64,000 nt of DNA from Pseudoxanthomonas winnipegensis (GTDB lineage Bacteria; Pseudomonadota; Gammaproteobacteria; Xanthomonadales; Xanthomonadaceae): NCBI RefSeq assembly GCF_004283755.1, contig NZ_SHMH01000002.1, forward strand, positions 186,001 to 250,000, read 5' to 3'. Of the stretch, positions 24,801-33,146 are shown one piece after another. Under the pieces are notes generated by a model that saw only the letters and a list, made by a program, of their open reading frames with translations, was not told where the DNA came from and did no database searches. The position numbers were made by a program, and so were the translations under genes. How positions within the stretch are numbered: the first letter of the stretch is position 1; each line of letters opens with the position of its first letter.

Positions 24801-25245
24801 GGCGCTGCCGCTGGTGCGCTTCTTCGATCCGGGCAATCGCGACCTGCCTGGCGTCGGGCCGTTCGTGCGGGCGCCGCTGGCCCCGGACCAGGCCCGCGCC
24901 GCCCTGCAGCGCCTGCTCGAGGTGCGCGCCCGCGGCCTGCAGGCGCCGCTGCCCTTCGGCCCCTACAGCGGCTGGGAATACTTCAACGCCGAGGACCCCG
25001 ACAAGGCGCTGAAGGCGGCCGCTGCCCGCTGGCGCGGCAGCGAGCGCTCCTGGGGCGAAGGCAACGGCGAGGCCTACCAGCTCGCCCTGCGCGGCCGCGA
25101 CCCCTTCACCGACTCGGCCCTGCTGCGCGACTTCGCGCAGACCAGCTTCGACATCTTCGGCGCGGTCGAACACGGCACCCTGCACGCCGGCTTCGACGAC
25201 GCGCACGCCTTTGTCGCCGAAGCCGAAAGCGAGGGAGAACCATGA
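21841..25245 (+). CDS. recC: RecC, exonuclease V gamma subunit
   Basis: RecC recognises Chi and holds the RecBCD complex together during repair of double-strand breaks. The 1134-residue product is close to the 1122 of E. coli. Conserved features include the start FRLYPSNALDLLAQLLA, VILIPQVAMRRWLQ, and the catalytically dead helicase-like FRVICLLGMNDGEFPRRDPAAGLN with the tract RRHGDRSTREDDRFLFLQLFAAAQ. It is the first gene of recC-recB-recD, the usual order. A 290-bp gap with a palindromic repeat separates it from recB. Confidence 0.95.
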   Translation: MPAPPPADFRLYPSNALDLLAQLLAAELRTPVPGQSILTPEVILIPQVAMRRWLQATLAAEHGVAANLEFLTPGEFVARALAANPAPGQAADAARDELDAATLHWRLYAALTDQALLANPALAQPAGYLRGDDALKPWALAGELAGVFEKYQAWRRDWLLRWEAGADPRDPQALLWRHVAAGTTHRARRIQDYLDRFETGALPQGLPRRVFAFATLNVSPDVLRVLATQARVGTLHFYLPTPAQGYWGDLQALGPRARAAASADADLFEGTAGDNRLLQAWGAAGRDFMAMLGSYEVVHPSAEIEVYADPLDTGQRTLAEGGLGDTLLRRLQHDLLRRAAPSEPAPLTKLDPTDPSLQVHACHTRLRELQVLHDQLRGLLEDPRFDPPLQPRQIAVLAPDIDPYLPYLEAVFGGDTAGARIPYALADTSPLAGEPLAEVFVRLLDLPVSRFGLHEILDLLASPPLADAAGLDAAAFERLYGWLAAAGARWGVDAAHRVRHGAPSDDAYTWAFALDRLLLGHASGSSDEIAGVAPYPALEGSALDALDALLRLLRVLARTQRSLDEALSPTQWRERLLALLDALLPQPPAAANTQRALDRLRTLIDAFAQDAARAGFAAAVPAEVVRAHFAAVLGQADTRAPLLTGGVSIGRMVPMRLLPFRVICLLGMNDGEFPRRDPAAGLNRLTAELGSERRRHGDRSTREDDRFLFLQLFAAAQDVFYVSYLGADARDGSVREPSALVSELIAEAARYHADPVAAAKGLTVRHALQPFAPAAFGANGDPRRFSYRTQWQPASARIGGARTALAPWYQAGLPASGGEPDSVLPLEALRRFLTAPAEQFLRQRLGLRLAEDHDVGQDVEPLLAPAAGLEKALLQQQVFDALLEGKDEGLYETLRARALLPSGPLGRQQLTALVARLQPYAEAFIAWRGAAPRGSVRVEVELDALRLQGRLEGVYEHGLAHVRLGAMNGPAAIRQGLDWLLASAAGLALPLVRFFDPGNRDLPGVGPFVRAPLAPDQARAALQRLLEVRARGLQAPLPFGPYSGWEYFNAEDPDKALKAAAARWRGSERSWGEGNGEAYQLALRGRDPFTDSALLRDFAQTSFDIFGAVEHGTLHAGFDDAHAFVAEAESEGEP

Positions 25246-25417
25246 CCGGGCAAGGCGGCTCACGCGGGCACTGCACGCAAGGTGCGCACGTCGGACACCG
25301 CGAACATGGCGCGCCCGGCGGACGCGCCCGGCGGCCCTTCGGTGTGTTCGCGAGCGGCTCAACGACACAGCCGTCCTCCAGTCGCGATGCACGCGAACCT
25401 CGCCCCAAACCTAAATT

Positions 25418-25480
25418 CCGTCATTCCCGCGAAAGCGGGAACCCATGGACGTCCGGCCCGTCCACGCAAACGCGCGGCAC
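25418..25480. repeat. REP-type palindrome between recC and recB
   Basis: The core TTCCCGCGAAAGCGGGAA at 25424-25441 is a perfect palindrome and is followed by CCATGGACGTCC, the usual tail of this dispersed family. The rest of the 25246-25537 gap holds no gene. The open frame of recB continues into the repeat, which can mislead start calling. Confidence 0.8.
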
Positions 25481-25537
25481 ATCACCGCAGCCGCTCCCCG
25501 CCCCATGCGCCCGCCGCACAGCGCAGCACGCCCGCGC

Positions 25538-28500
25538 ATGACCCCGCCCACCGACCCCTTCCTCCACCTGCCCCTGACCGGCACGCGCCTGATCGAGGCC
25601 AGCGCCGGCACCGGCAAGACCTTCACCCTGGCCACGCTGGTCACGCGGCTGGTGGTGGAGCGACGCCTGCGCATCGGCCAGATCCTGGCGGTGACCTTCA
25701 CCGACGCGGCCACGCAGGAACTGCGCAAGCGCATCCGCGAACGCCTGGCCCTGGCCGCCTCCCTGGTCCCCGACCCGGTGGGAGCTGCCATGGCAGCGAG
25801 TGGACCCACCGACCAAACCGCCGAGTCCTCCGATTTCCAACAAGGGCAGGGCGGCGCAGACGCAGTAACCGGGGAAAGCCCCTCGCCGCCATGGCGGCTC
25901 CCACCGGGGCAACAGGACCCAGCACAGGACGCAGCCGAAGCGCCCGACATCGCCCTCAGCCGCGCCATCATCGCCGCGCACCTGCAGACCGGCGACGAGA
26001 CGCCCGCGCAGCTGCGCTGCCGCCTGCGCCAGGCCGCCGACGAGATCGACCTGGCCGCCATCTTCACCATCCACGGCTTCTGCGCGCGCGTGCTGCGCGA
26101 GCATGCGCTGGAAAGCGACCAGACCTTCGCCGCGCCCGACCTGCTGGCCAACGACCGCGCGCTGCGCGACGAGCTGGCCGCCGACCTGTGGCGCACCACC
26201 GCCGCCGACGCGACGCAGGCGCCGCTGCTGATGACGCTGTGGCCCGCCGGCCCCGAGGCCCTGGCGCGCGACCTGGACGCCTTGATCCGCCAGCCCGTAC
26301 TGCTGCCGCCGCTGCCCGCGCAGGCCGACGACCCCGAGCGCAGCGCGGCCGAACTGTACCGCGCCTCGCAGGCGCTGGCCGACGCCTTCGCCACGCATGG
26401 CGATGCCTTGCGCGCCGCGCTGCTGGAGGCGGTCGAAGCCAAGATCCTCAACGGCCAGAGCTACAAGGCCGCCTGGATCCACGAACTCTGGGACGACCTG
26501 GCCCAGCGCTGCGCGCGCGGCGACTGGGCCATCCCGCCGCACCCCAAGCTGGCGATGCTGGCGCCCGAGGCGCTGGAGACCAGGACGAACAAGGGCAAGG
26601 CCGCATCCACGCCGACCTCGCCGCTGTGCGCGCTGATCCCGCCGTACCTGGCCGCGCTCGCCGAGCTCACCGACGCACAGGAACGCGCCAGCGTGCGCCT
26701 GCTCCACGCCCTGCGCGACACCGCCCGCACGCGCCTGGCCCAGCGCAAGCGCCAGCTGCGCGTGCAGACCTACGACGACCTGATCGACGGCGTGGCCGGC
26801 GCATTGGCTGGGCCGCACGGCGCCGCGCTCGCCCAGCGCCTGCGCGCGCAGTACGCGGTGGCGCTGGTGGACGAATTCCAGGACACCGACGCGCGCCAGT
26901 GGGCGATCTTCGACACGGTGTTCGGCGAAGGCGCGGGCGAGGGCGCGGACGGCCGCTTCCTCGCCCTGATCGGCGACCCCAAGCAGGCCATCTACGGCTT
27001 CCGCGGCGGCGATGTGCAGACCTATCTGCGCGCCGCGGCCACCGCGCAGGCCGCGCCGCCGCTGGCGCGCAACTTCCGCTCGCGCCCGGCCGTGCTGCGC
27101 GCCATCCAGGCGCTGTACGCACAGGCCGGCGCGCAGGCCTTCCTCGACGAGAACATCGCCTTCCACCCGGTGCTGCCCGGCACCCAGCGCCGCGATGCCG
27201 ACTACCGGCGCGCCGGGCGCGACGCGCCCGCACTGACGCTGTGGCAAGCCCCGCCGCCGCCCAGCGACGAGGCCGGCAAGCAGAAGCCCTACAGCGCGCA
27301 ACGCTCGCGCGAGCTGGCCACCCAGGCCTGCGTGGCGGCCATCCACGCGGTGCTGAGCGAGGCCCGCGCCGGCAGCGCCACGCTCAACGGCGCGCCCGTG
27401 CAGCCCGGCGACATCGCCGTGCTGGTGCGCACGCACCGCGAGGCCACGCGCATCCAGCAGGCGCTGGCCGCGGTGGGCATCCCGGCGGTGGCGGCGGGCA
27501 AGCAGAGCCTGTTCGCCACACCTGAAGCACGCGACCTGCTGACCCTGTTGCTGGCGCTGCTGCACACCGCCGACGACGGCCGCCTGCGCGCGGCGCTGGC
27601 CACCGTGCTGCTGGGCGTGGACGCGGCCGGCATCGCCGCGCTGGAAGAGGACGGTGCCGCGCTCGGCGTATGGCAGCAGCGCGCCGTGGCCTGGCGCGAG
27701 CGCTGGCAGCGCGGCGGCCCGCTGGCCCTGGTCTCGGACCTGTGCGCCGACAACGCCGAACGCCTGCTCGGCCTGTTCGATGGCGAACGCCGCCTCACCA
27801 ACTACCTGCAGCTGGGCGAACTGCTGCAGCAGGCCGATGCGCGCGCGCTGGGCCTGGCCGGGCTGGTGGACTGGCTGGGCCAGCGCATCGCCCAGGCCGA
27901 CCCGGACGACGAGACCCAGCTGCTGCGGCTGGAATCGGACGCGCGCCGCGTGCAGATCGTCACCCTGCACAAGTCCAAGGGCCTGGAGTACCCGCTGGTG
28001 TTCCTGCCCTTCGCCGGCATCGGCGGCAAGCCGCCCGACCCGGGCCGCGCCTGCGTGGTGGCGGGCGAAGACGGCATGCGCGCGCTGCACTGGAGACTGC
28101 AGGTCGAGACCTCCGGCTGGGGCACCGCCAGGCAGCGCTGGATCGACGCCCAGCGCGCCGAGGACGCGCGCCTGCTCTATGTCGGCCTGACCCGCGCCGA
28201 GCACGCGCTGTGGATCGCCACCGGCGCCTTCTACGAGCACCGCAGGACCCCGCTGTGGCCGATGCTCTACGGTCTGCCCGAGCTTGCCGACATCGTCCGC
28301 GACGACGCCCAGCCCGCCGCGCTGTCGTGGCTGCCGCCGCCGCATGCCGGCGACACGCCGCCCGCACGCCAGGCCACGCGCCACCTGGCGCCGGACTGGT
28401 GGGTCTACAGCTTCACCCAGCTGGCCAACGCCGAGGGCGGCAGCGTCGACACCTCCACGCGCGCCACGGTGGCCACCGCCGGCGGCCGCGACGAACCCGA

Positions 28501-29296
28501 GGCCGACCCCGCGCCGGACGCGACCCAGCCGGCCGAGGCCTTCGACGCGCGCTTCTCCGGCAACCGTTTCGGCGTGGTGCTGCACGCGGCGCTGGAGGAG
28601 GCCGACTTCGGCGCCTGGCGCGACTGGCAGGCCGGCGACCCCGCGCCGGCCGACGAGCGCAGCACGATCGAGACCGCGCTCAAGGCCGGCGGCTATCCGC
28701 TCGACGCCCTCGACGACGGCGTGGCCGCGCTGACCGAACTGATCGGCCAGACGCTGACCGTCGCCCTGCCCGAAGGCCTGCGCCTGTGCGAACTGCCGCC
28801 CGAGGCGCGCCGCGCCGAGATCGAATTCCAGTTCGCCCTGCAGCCCACCCAGGTGGACGCGCTGCTGCAGCTGCTGCACGCCCATGGCGTGATCCGCGAG
28901 CGCCACGGCTTCGGCCTGCGCCGCGTGCTGGAAGGCCTGATGACCGGCCTGATCGATCTCACCTACACCCATGACGGGCGCTGGTACGTGCTGGACTACA
29001 AGTCCAACCGCCTGCCCCAGTACGACGCCGCGGCCATGGCTCAGGCGATGGCGCACAGCGAGTACGACCTGCAGGCGCTGATCTACACCCTGGCCCTGCA
29101 CCGCTGGCTGCGCTTCCGCCTGGGCGCGGCCTACGACTACGCCCTCGACTTCGGCGGCCTGCGCTACCTGTTCTGCCGCGGCCTGGACGCCACCCGCGCC
29201 GACTCCCCTGGCGTGCATGCCCAACGCTTCGCGCCGGAACTGATTCACGCGCTGGACGCCCTGTTCGCCGGCAACGTCGCCGAGGCCGCAGCATGA
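25538..29296 (+). CDS. recB: RecB, exonuclease V beta subunit (helicase and nuclease)
   Basis: RecB is the 3'-5' helicase and the only nuclease of RecBCD. From ATG 25538 it has 1252 residues. Walker A ASAGTGKT lies at 21-28, motif Ia is AVTFTDAATQELRKRI, Walker B is ALVDEFQDTDARQWAIF, and motif VI is RLLYVGLTRAEHALW. The C-terminal nuclease domain has the key WYVLDYKSN with Asp and Lys. ATG 25538 precedes the conserved DPFLHLPLTGTRLIEASAG; the longer frame from 25445 reads into the repeat. Residues about 80-123 are an in-frame repeat insertion not seen in E. coli RecB. Confidence 0.94.
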   Translation: MTPPTDPFLHLPLTGTRLIEASAGTGKTFTLATLVTRLVVERRLRIGQILAVTFTDAATQELRKRIRERLALAASLVPDPVGAAMAASGPTDQTAESSDFQQGQGGADAVTGESPSPPWRLPPGQQDPAQDAAEAPDIALSRAIIAAHLQTGDETPAQLRCRLRQAADEIDLAAIFTIHGFCARVLREHALESDQTFAAPDLLANDRALRDELAADLWRTTAADATQAPLLMTLWPAGPEALARDLDALIRQPVLLPPLPAQADDPERSAAELYRASQALADAFATHGDALRAALLEAVEAKILNGQSYKAAWIHELWDDLAQRCARGDWAIPPHPKLAMLAPEALETRTNKGKAASTPTSPLCALIPPYLAALAELTDAQERASVRLLHALRDTARTRLAQRKRQLRVQTYDDLIDGVAGALAGPHGAALAQRLRAQYAVALVDEFQDTDARQWAIFDTVFGEGAGEGADGRFLALIGDPKQAIYGFRGGDVQTYLRAAATAQAAPPLARNFRSRPAVLRAIQALYAQAGAQAFLDENIAFHPVLPGTQRRDADYRRAGRDAPALTLWQAPPPPSDEAGKQKPYSAQRSRELATQACVAAIHAVLSEARAGSATLNGAPVQPGDIAVLVRTHREATRIQQALAAVGIPAVAAGKQSLFATPEARDLLTLLLALLHTADDGRLRAALATVLLGVDAAGIAALEEDGAALGVWQQRAVAWRERWQRGGPLALVSDLCADNAERLLGLFDGERRLTNYLQLGELLQQADARALGLAGLVDWLGQRIAQADPDDETQLLRLESDARRVQIVTLHKSKGLEYPLVFLPFAGIGGKPPDPGRACVVAGEDGMRALHWRLQVETSGWGTARQRWIDAQRAEDARLLYVGLTRAEHALWIATGAFYEHRRTPLWPMLYGLPELADIVRDDAQPAALSWLPPPHAGDTPPARQATRHLAPDWWVYSFTQLANAEGGSVDTSTRATVATAGGRDEPEADPAPDATQPAEAFDARFSGNRFGVVLHAALEEADFGAWRDWQAGDPAPADERSTIETALKAGGYPLDALDDGVAALTELIGQTLTVALPEGLRLCELPPEARRAEIEFQFALQPTQVDALLQLLHAHGVIRERHGFGLRRVLEGLMTGLIDLTYTHDGRWYVLDYKSNRLPQYDAAAMAQAMAHSEYDLQALIYTLALHRWLRFRLGAAYDYALDFGGLRYLFCRGLDATRADSPGVHAQRFAPELIHALDALFAGNVAEAAA
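25777..25905. repeat. Palindromic repeat element inserted in frame inside recB
   Basis: The ends are matching inverted sequences: GGTGGGAGCTGCCATGGCAG at the left and CCGCCATGGCGGCTCCCACC at the right. The element is 129 bp, exactly 43 codons, so the frame is kept. It encodes a Pro/Gln/Ser-rich loop between helicase motif Ia and the motif with FTIHGFCARVL. GTGGGAGC-type inverted repeats like these are normally intergenic. Confidence 0.8.
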
Positions 29297-29337
29297 GCGC
29301 TCACTCGCACGCTTCGGTTCACCCTCACGCGCACCTT

Positions 29338-29387
29338 ACTGCTCCCTCTCCCCCGCTCGCGGGGGAGAGGGCTGGGGTGAGGGGGCG
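29338..29387. repeat. C/G-rich palindromic repeat between recB and recD
   Basis: The sequence CCCTCTCCCCCGCTCGCGGG followed by GGAGAGGGCTGGGGTGAGGG forms an imperfect hairpin, related in pattern to the repeats near 3964 and 45958. The 250-bp recB-recD gap holds nothing else that can be named. Confidence 0.7.
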
Positions 29388-29546
29388 CCTCCGAAGTCAC
29401 AAACAAAACGCGCGCAGCACCCAACCCGAAGAAGCAACGCTGCCGCTCCGCGGCGCTCAACAGAACACGCCTTTCTTCTCCCCCCCCACCCACAATCCCA
29501 AGCACGCTCGCAATCACGGTGCCGAAGCACCAAGCGAGCGCACACC

Positions 29547-31598
29547 ATGAGTTCCACCCCCTCCCTCCTCACCGCCCTCCACACCCAAGGCCACCTGCGC
29601 ACGCTCGACCACGCGTTCGCACAGAGCCTGCGCCGCCTGCGCCCCGACACACCGGACGCGGTGCTGGCCGCCGCCGCCCTGGCCTCGCTGGCCGTGGCCA
29701 ACGGCCACGCCGGCTTCGACCCCGCGCGCCCGCGCCTGCTGATCGACGCCGGCCCCGCCGCCAGCGCCGACCCGCCGCTGCCCTGGCCCGATCCAACCGA
29801 CTGGATCGAACAGCTGCGCGCCTCGCCCTGGATCGCGCAACCCGACGGTCTGCTCGCCACCTCGGCCACCGACGCGCCGCTGGTGTTCGAACACACCGGC
29901 GAGGGCACCGGCCTGCTCTACCTGCGCCGCTACCGCGAGTACGAAGCGCGCCTGGCCGCCGGCCTGCGCCGCATCGCCGCGCAGCCACCGCTCACCGACG
30001 ATCCCGGCCGCGTGCGCGAGGTGTTCGCCGCGCTGTTCCCGCACGCCGCCCAGGGCGAGGACCGCCAGGCCTGCGCCGCCGCGTTGGCGCTGCGCCGCGC
30101 CCTGCTGCTGGTCACCGGCGGCCCCGGCACCGGCAAGACCACCACCATCGCCCGCCTGCTGGTACTGCGCATCGCCCTGGCCGCCGCCTCGGGCGCGCCG
30201 CCGCCGCGCATCGCTCTGGCCGCGCCCACCGGCCGCGCCGCCGAGCGCATGGCCGAAAGCCTGCGCCGCGCGGTGGCCGCGATGCTGGCCGCCGGCATCG
30301 ACCCGGCCCTGTGCGCCGCGCTGCCCGACACCGCCAGCACCCTGCACCGCCTGCTCGGCGTCATCCCGGATAGCCCCGACTTCCGCCACACGCCCGACAA
30401 CCCGCTGCCGCTGGACGTGCTGGTGGTGGACGAGGCCTCCATGGTCGACCTGCCGCTGATGTGCAAGCTGGTCGAAGCCGTGGCCGACGGCACCCAGCTC
30501 ATCGCGCTGGGCGATGCCGACCAGCTGCCCTCGGTCGAGGCCGGCGACGTGCTGGCCGCCATCCTCGCCGCCGCCGGCCCGGGCGATGCCCTGCGCGAGG
30601 ACGACGCGCGCGCGCTGCAGCCGCTGCTCGGCCCCGGCACGCCCATCGATGCCGACGCCACCGGCCTGCGCGGCCATCGCGTGCAGCTGCGTCGCGGCTA
30701 CCGCCAGGACGCGGACTTCGACCTCGCCCCGCTGGCCGAGGCCGCGCGCAGCGGCGAGGCCGACACCGCGCTGGCCCTGCTGCGCGGCGGCGGGCTGCAG
30801 GGCGTGCACTTCCACGAAGACGTGCTGGACCCGTTCGACGTGCAGCGCGAGGCCCTGCTGGCGCACTGGCGCAGCCTGGCCGACGCCCCAGACCCGGCCA
30901 CCGCCCTGGCCCGCGCCCAGCGCCTGCGCCTGCTCACCGCCGTGCGCGAAGGTCCACAGGGCGCGCGCGGCCTCAATGCCCGCATCGAGGAACTGCTCTC
31001 CGGCCGCCGCACCGGTCCCACCCCGGCCTGGTTCCACGGCCGCCTGCTGCTGATCACCCAGAACAGCTACCGCCACCGCCTGTTCAATGGCGACATCGGC
31101 ATCTGCCTGCGAAGCGAAGCGAGTCCCTCTTCGGGACGCAGCGGAGCAAGCCCCTTCTCGGGGCGCAGCGAAGCAAGCGCTCCTGCGGCACAGGACGACA
31201 GCGCCACCCTGATGGCCTGGTTCCCCGGCGACGCGCCTGGCGAAGTGCGCGCCTTCCACCCCGCCACGCTGCCCGCCCACGACAGCGCCTTCGCCATGAC
31301 CGTGCACAAGGCCCAGGGCAGCGAATTCGACGAAGTCTGGCTCCAGCTGCCCCGCAACGACAGCCGCGTCCTCTCGCGCGAACTGATCTACACCGCCATC
31401 ACCCGCGCCCGCACCCGCCTGCACATCGCCGGCAGCGCCCAGGTCCTGCGCGACGCCCTCGCCCGCCACGCCGAGCGGATGTCGGGATTGGCGTGGCGGT
31501 TGGGTGGGGCAGAGGAGCGCGACGTTGCTCCGAAGCCTGCGCAAGCGCAGAAGACCTCATGGTCGGACGCTCCCCCTGAGCAGGGCGCACTCTTCTAA
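29547..31598 (+). CDS. recD: RecD, exonuclease V alpha subunit
   Basis: RecD is the 5'-3' helicase of RecBCD and controls nuclease polarity. The 683-residue protein has Walker A GGPGTGKTTT at 191-200, Walker B VLVVDEASMVD, motif III ALGDADQLPSVEAG and motif VI SRELIYTAITRAR. Its C-terminal domain has NSYRHRLFNGDIGI, then AFAMTVHKAQGSEFDEVWL. Between these, at residues about 521-547, is a repeat-derived insertion. The stop converges on the minus-strand gene at 31604. Confidence 0.94.
   Translation: MSSTPSLLTALHTQGHLRTLDHAFAQSLRRLRPDTPDAVLAAAALASLAVANGHAGFDPARPRLLIDAGPAASADPPLPWPDPTDWIEQLRASPWIAQPDGLLATSATDAPLVFEHTGEGTGLLYLRRYREYEARLAAGLRRIAAQPPLTDDPGRVREVFAALFPHAAQGEDRQACAAALALRRALLLVTGGPGTGKTTTIARLLVLRIALAAASGAPPPRIALAAPTGRAAERMAESLRRAVAAMLAAGIDPALCAALPDTASTLHRLLGVIPDSPDFRHTPDNPLPLDVLVVDEASMVDLPLMCKLVEAVADGTQLIALGDADQLPSVEAGDVLAAILAAAGPGDALREDDARALQPLLGPGTPIDADATGLRGHRVQLRRGYRQDADFDLAPLAEAARSGEADTALALLRGGGLQGVHFHEDVLDPFDVQREALLAHWRSLADAPDPATALARAQRLRLLTAVREGPQGARGLNARIEELLSGRRTGPTPAWFHGRLLLITQNSYRHRLFNGDIGICLRSEASPSSGRSGASPFSGRSEASAPAAQDDSATLMAWFPGDAPGEVRAFHPATLPAHDSAFAMTVHKAQGSEFDEVWLQLPRNDSRVLSRELIYTAITRARTRLHIAGSAQVLRDALARHAERMSGLAWRLGGAEERDVAPKPAQAQKTSWSDAPPEQGALF
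31110..31188. repeat. In-frame repeat insertion inside recD
   Basis: Two 27-bp units carry matching hairpins, GTCCCTCTTCGGGAC at 31123-31137 and GCCCCTTCTCGGGGC at 31150-31164, each followed by GCAGCGGAGCAAGC-type sequence and a partial third unit. The 27-bp period keeps the frame and gives a Ser/Gly/Ala-rich repeat in the protein. The AGCGGAGCAAGC core resembles the dispersed hairpin family at 42910 and 52470. Confidence 0.75.
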
Positions 31599-31621
31599 GA
31601 AAGTTACCGCGCGAGTGCGCC
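31584..31621. terminator. Hairpin between convergent recD and effector genes
   Basis: GGCGCACTC at 31584-31592 pairs perfectly with GAGTGCGCC at 31613-31621, straddling both stop codons. There is no T tract on either side, so intrinsic termination is only a possibility. It may merely protect transcript ends. Confidence 0.35.
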
Positions 31622-32530
31622 GTGGTGGGGCTGCTCCATCAAGCGCGAATGGGCTTCTTGAGTGGGCGCCTGCACGGCCTGCTGGTTGGCGATCTCAAGC
31701 CTGTGCAGATGGTCGGCCAAGGGCTGCTTGATCGCTTCGCCCTTGTCGATGTGGACGCGCATGACGTCCTGATCGTTTCCCGGATTCTTCCAGACCGCAA
31801 ACAGGTTGCCGTTGGCCGGATTGGCGACCACTTCCTGGATCCCCGGCAGACGGCCCTGCTTGGCTTCTACCGCAAGCGCACCCGCCATCCGTTCCTTGTC
31901 CTGCTGGTTCGTGTAGACGCCTGCCTCGGGACCAAGCCTGTCCAGTCCTGCCAGCGCCTGCCTGAAATACGGGTCGTTGCGCAGCTGGGCTTCGCGATCG
32001 GCATCCAGGGCGGGGTGCCCGGCACTGGAGACACGGCCTGAATTGCCGAGCCCAGGCACGACCGGCTTGATCGACTCATCCAGCTGCCGACCCGATGCGG
32101 GCGCCCAATGACCAGTGAATCCATCCTGCTTGGGCTCCGGCAGCTTTGCGTCCCGCAGCACGCTGTCTGCGAGCGTGTTGGAGTTCTGCTCCAGCGGGTC
32201 GTAAGGGTATCTGTCGTCCTTGCTTCTGGCGTTGGCGATCATCTGCTGCCAGGTCTTGGACAAGTCCGGACCGTGCGCGATGCCCTCCCGATACTGCTTC
32301 TGGCCCACCGCGTTGGGGTTGGCGGGATGGTCGGGATTTGTCCTGTCGTAGGGAAGGTCGGTTTCGACGTGCATCCTTCCATAGGGCAGGCCGGGCTGAG
32401 GATCCCCCGTCCATCCGCTGATGGTGTGCTGGTGACCCTGCTTGTCCGTATAGAGCAGGAACTTGTGGTGATAGTCCTTGCCCAACTGCGACCCGATGTT
32501 GCGGTACCCGACCTCGATCTTCTCGTCCAT
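31604..32530 (-). CDS. Candidate type IV secretion antibacterial effector with XVIPCD-like C-terminus
   Basis: The 308-residue protein's C-terminal part (about 190-290) reads like the XVIPCD recruitment domain of Xanthomonadaceae T4SS effectors: FRQALAGLDRLG, KERMAGALAVEAKQGRLPGI, NLFAVWKNPGN and a Gln-rich tail. Such domains bind VirD4 for delivery into rival bacteria. The N-terminal part (1-160) has HHKFLLYTD, SGW and YPYDPLEQNSNTLADSVL motifs. The NSNT motif recalls DUF3750-type or permuted cysteine-peptidase folds, but no catalytic Cys is visible, so activity is unknown. It lies 17 bp after a lipoprotein gene. No signal peptide is present. Confidence 0.75.
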   Translation of the reverse strand: MDEKIEVGYRNIGSQLGKDYHHKFLLYTDKQGHQHTISGWTGDPQPGLPYGRMHVETDLPYDRTNPDHPANPNAVGQKQYREGIAHGPDLSKTWQQMIANARSKDDRYPYDPLEQNSNTLADSVLRDAKLPEPKQDGFTGHWAPASGRQLDESIKPVVPGLGNSGRVSSAGHPALDADREAQLRNDPYFRQALAGLDRLGPEAGVYTNQQDKERMAGALAVEAKQGRLPGIQEVVANPANGNLFAVWKNPGNDQDVMRVHIDKGEAIKQPLADHLHRLEIANQQAVQAPTQEAHSRLMEQPHHGALAR

Positions 32531-32547
32531 GAGGCGCTCCAGGATCC

Positions 32548-32985
32548 CTACTGGTTCTTGAGGTGCAGCGCTTCGATCCCGGACACCTTGCCATCCGCAT
32601 CCAGATGGAAGGTGATCACGACAGAGCGCGCATCAGGGTCCAGCATGGCCTGACCATGGTTGTCGCGTACCACCAGCTTGTCCGCGGTGTCCTCGACCAC
32701 CTTCGAGGTGGAGGAGTTTGCGAACGCATCAACGACGGTGGCCTTGTCGGTGCCGACGGGGAAGTGCCTGCGCACGATGTCGCTGACATCCAACTGTTCG
32801 AACCGGACAGGTTTCCGGGACGCGTAGATTTCTTCCAGCATGGGACCAACTCCCGATTTCATGGAGGCTTCCTGTGTCGGCGCGCGGTACGCCGTGCCCG
32901 TATTGGTGCAGGATGCAAGCGGCAGGGCCGCGGCGGCAATCAAAGCCATCGATGCAGTCCAGCCGCAAGGCGTGAAGCGTGGCAT
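32548..32985 (-). CDS. Lipoprotein, candidate immunity partner of the effector
   Basis: From ATG 32985, after a good AGGAAGAT ribosome-binding stretch, the product has 145 residues. The signal peptide ends in lipobox LASC. The mature part holds VRFEQLDVSDIVRRHFPVG and a C-terminal beta meander (SVVITFHLDADGKVSGIEALHL), a BamE/SmpA-like small fold. Periplasmic lipoproteins encoded directly before a T4SS effector are the usual immunity arrangement (X-Tfi before X-Tfe). Immunity is inferred from position. Confidence 0.7.
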   Translation of the reverse strand: MPRFTPCGWTASMALIAAAALPLASCTNTGTAYRAPTQEASMKSGVGPMLEEIYASRKPVRFEQLDVSDIVRRHFPVGTDKATVVDAFANSSTSKVVEDTADKLVVRDNHGQAMLDPDARSVVITFHLDADGKVSGIEALHLKNQ

Positions 32986-33146
32986 GGCGATCTTCCTTTT
33001 CCTGAAGTCCACCGCATGGAGCGAGCGCCATGGCGTCTGACGGTCCCGGACCGCGCCGGTGGAGCGTGTCCGGCTTCCATGCGAGGACCACAGCGTACGC
33101 CTGATCCGGTCGGCTGAGCCCGCGTTGGTGGGCTCAGCCTGGCACA

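Noticed and set aside
25243-25541. A frame starting ATG at the recC stop (ATGA) that could be a small gene before recB
   Set aside because: The translated end is repeat DNA (SRESGNPW-type residues) and the front is Gly/Arg/His low complexity; no family fits.
23350-29248. Very long open frames on the strand opposite recC and recB (680 and 1275 codons)
   Set aside because: They are GC-driven shadows of recBCD: Arg/Gln/Ala-rich, no family features and no ribosome-binding sites, while the plus-strand frames have complete helicase and nuclease motifs.
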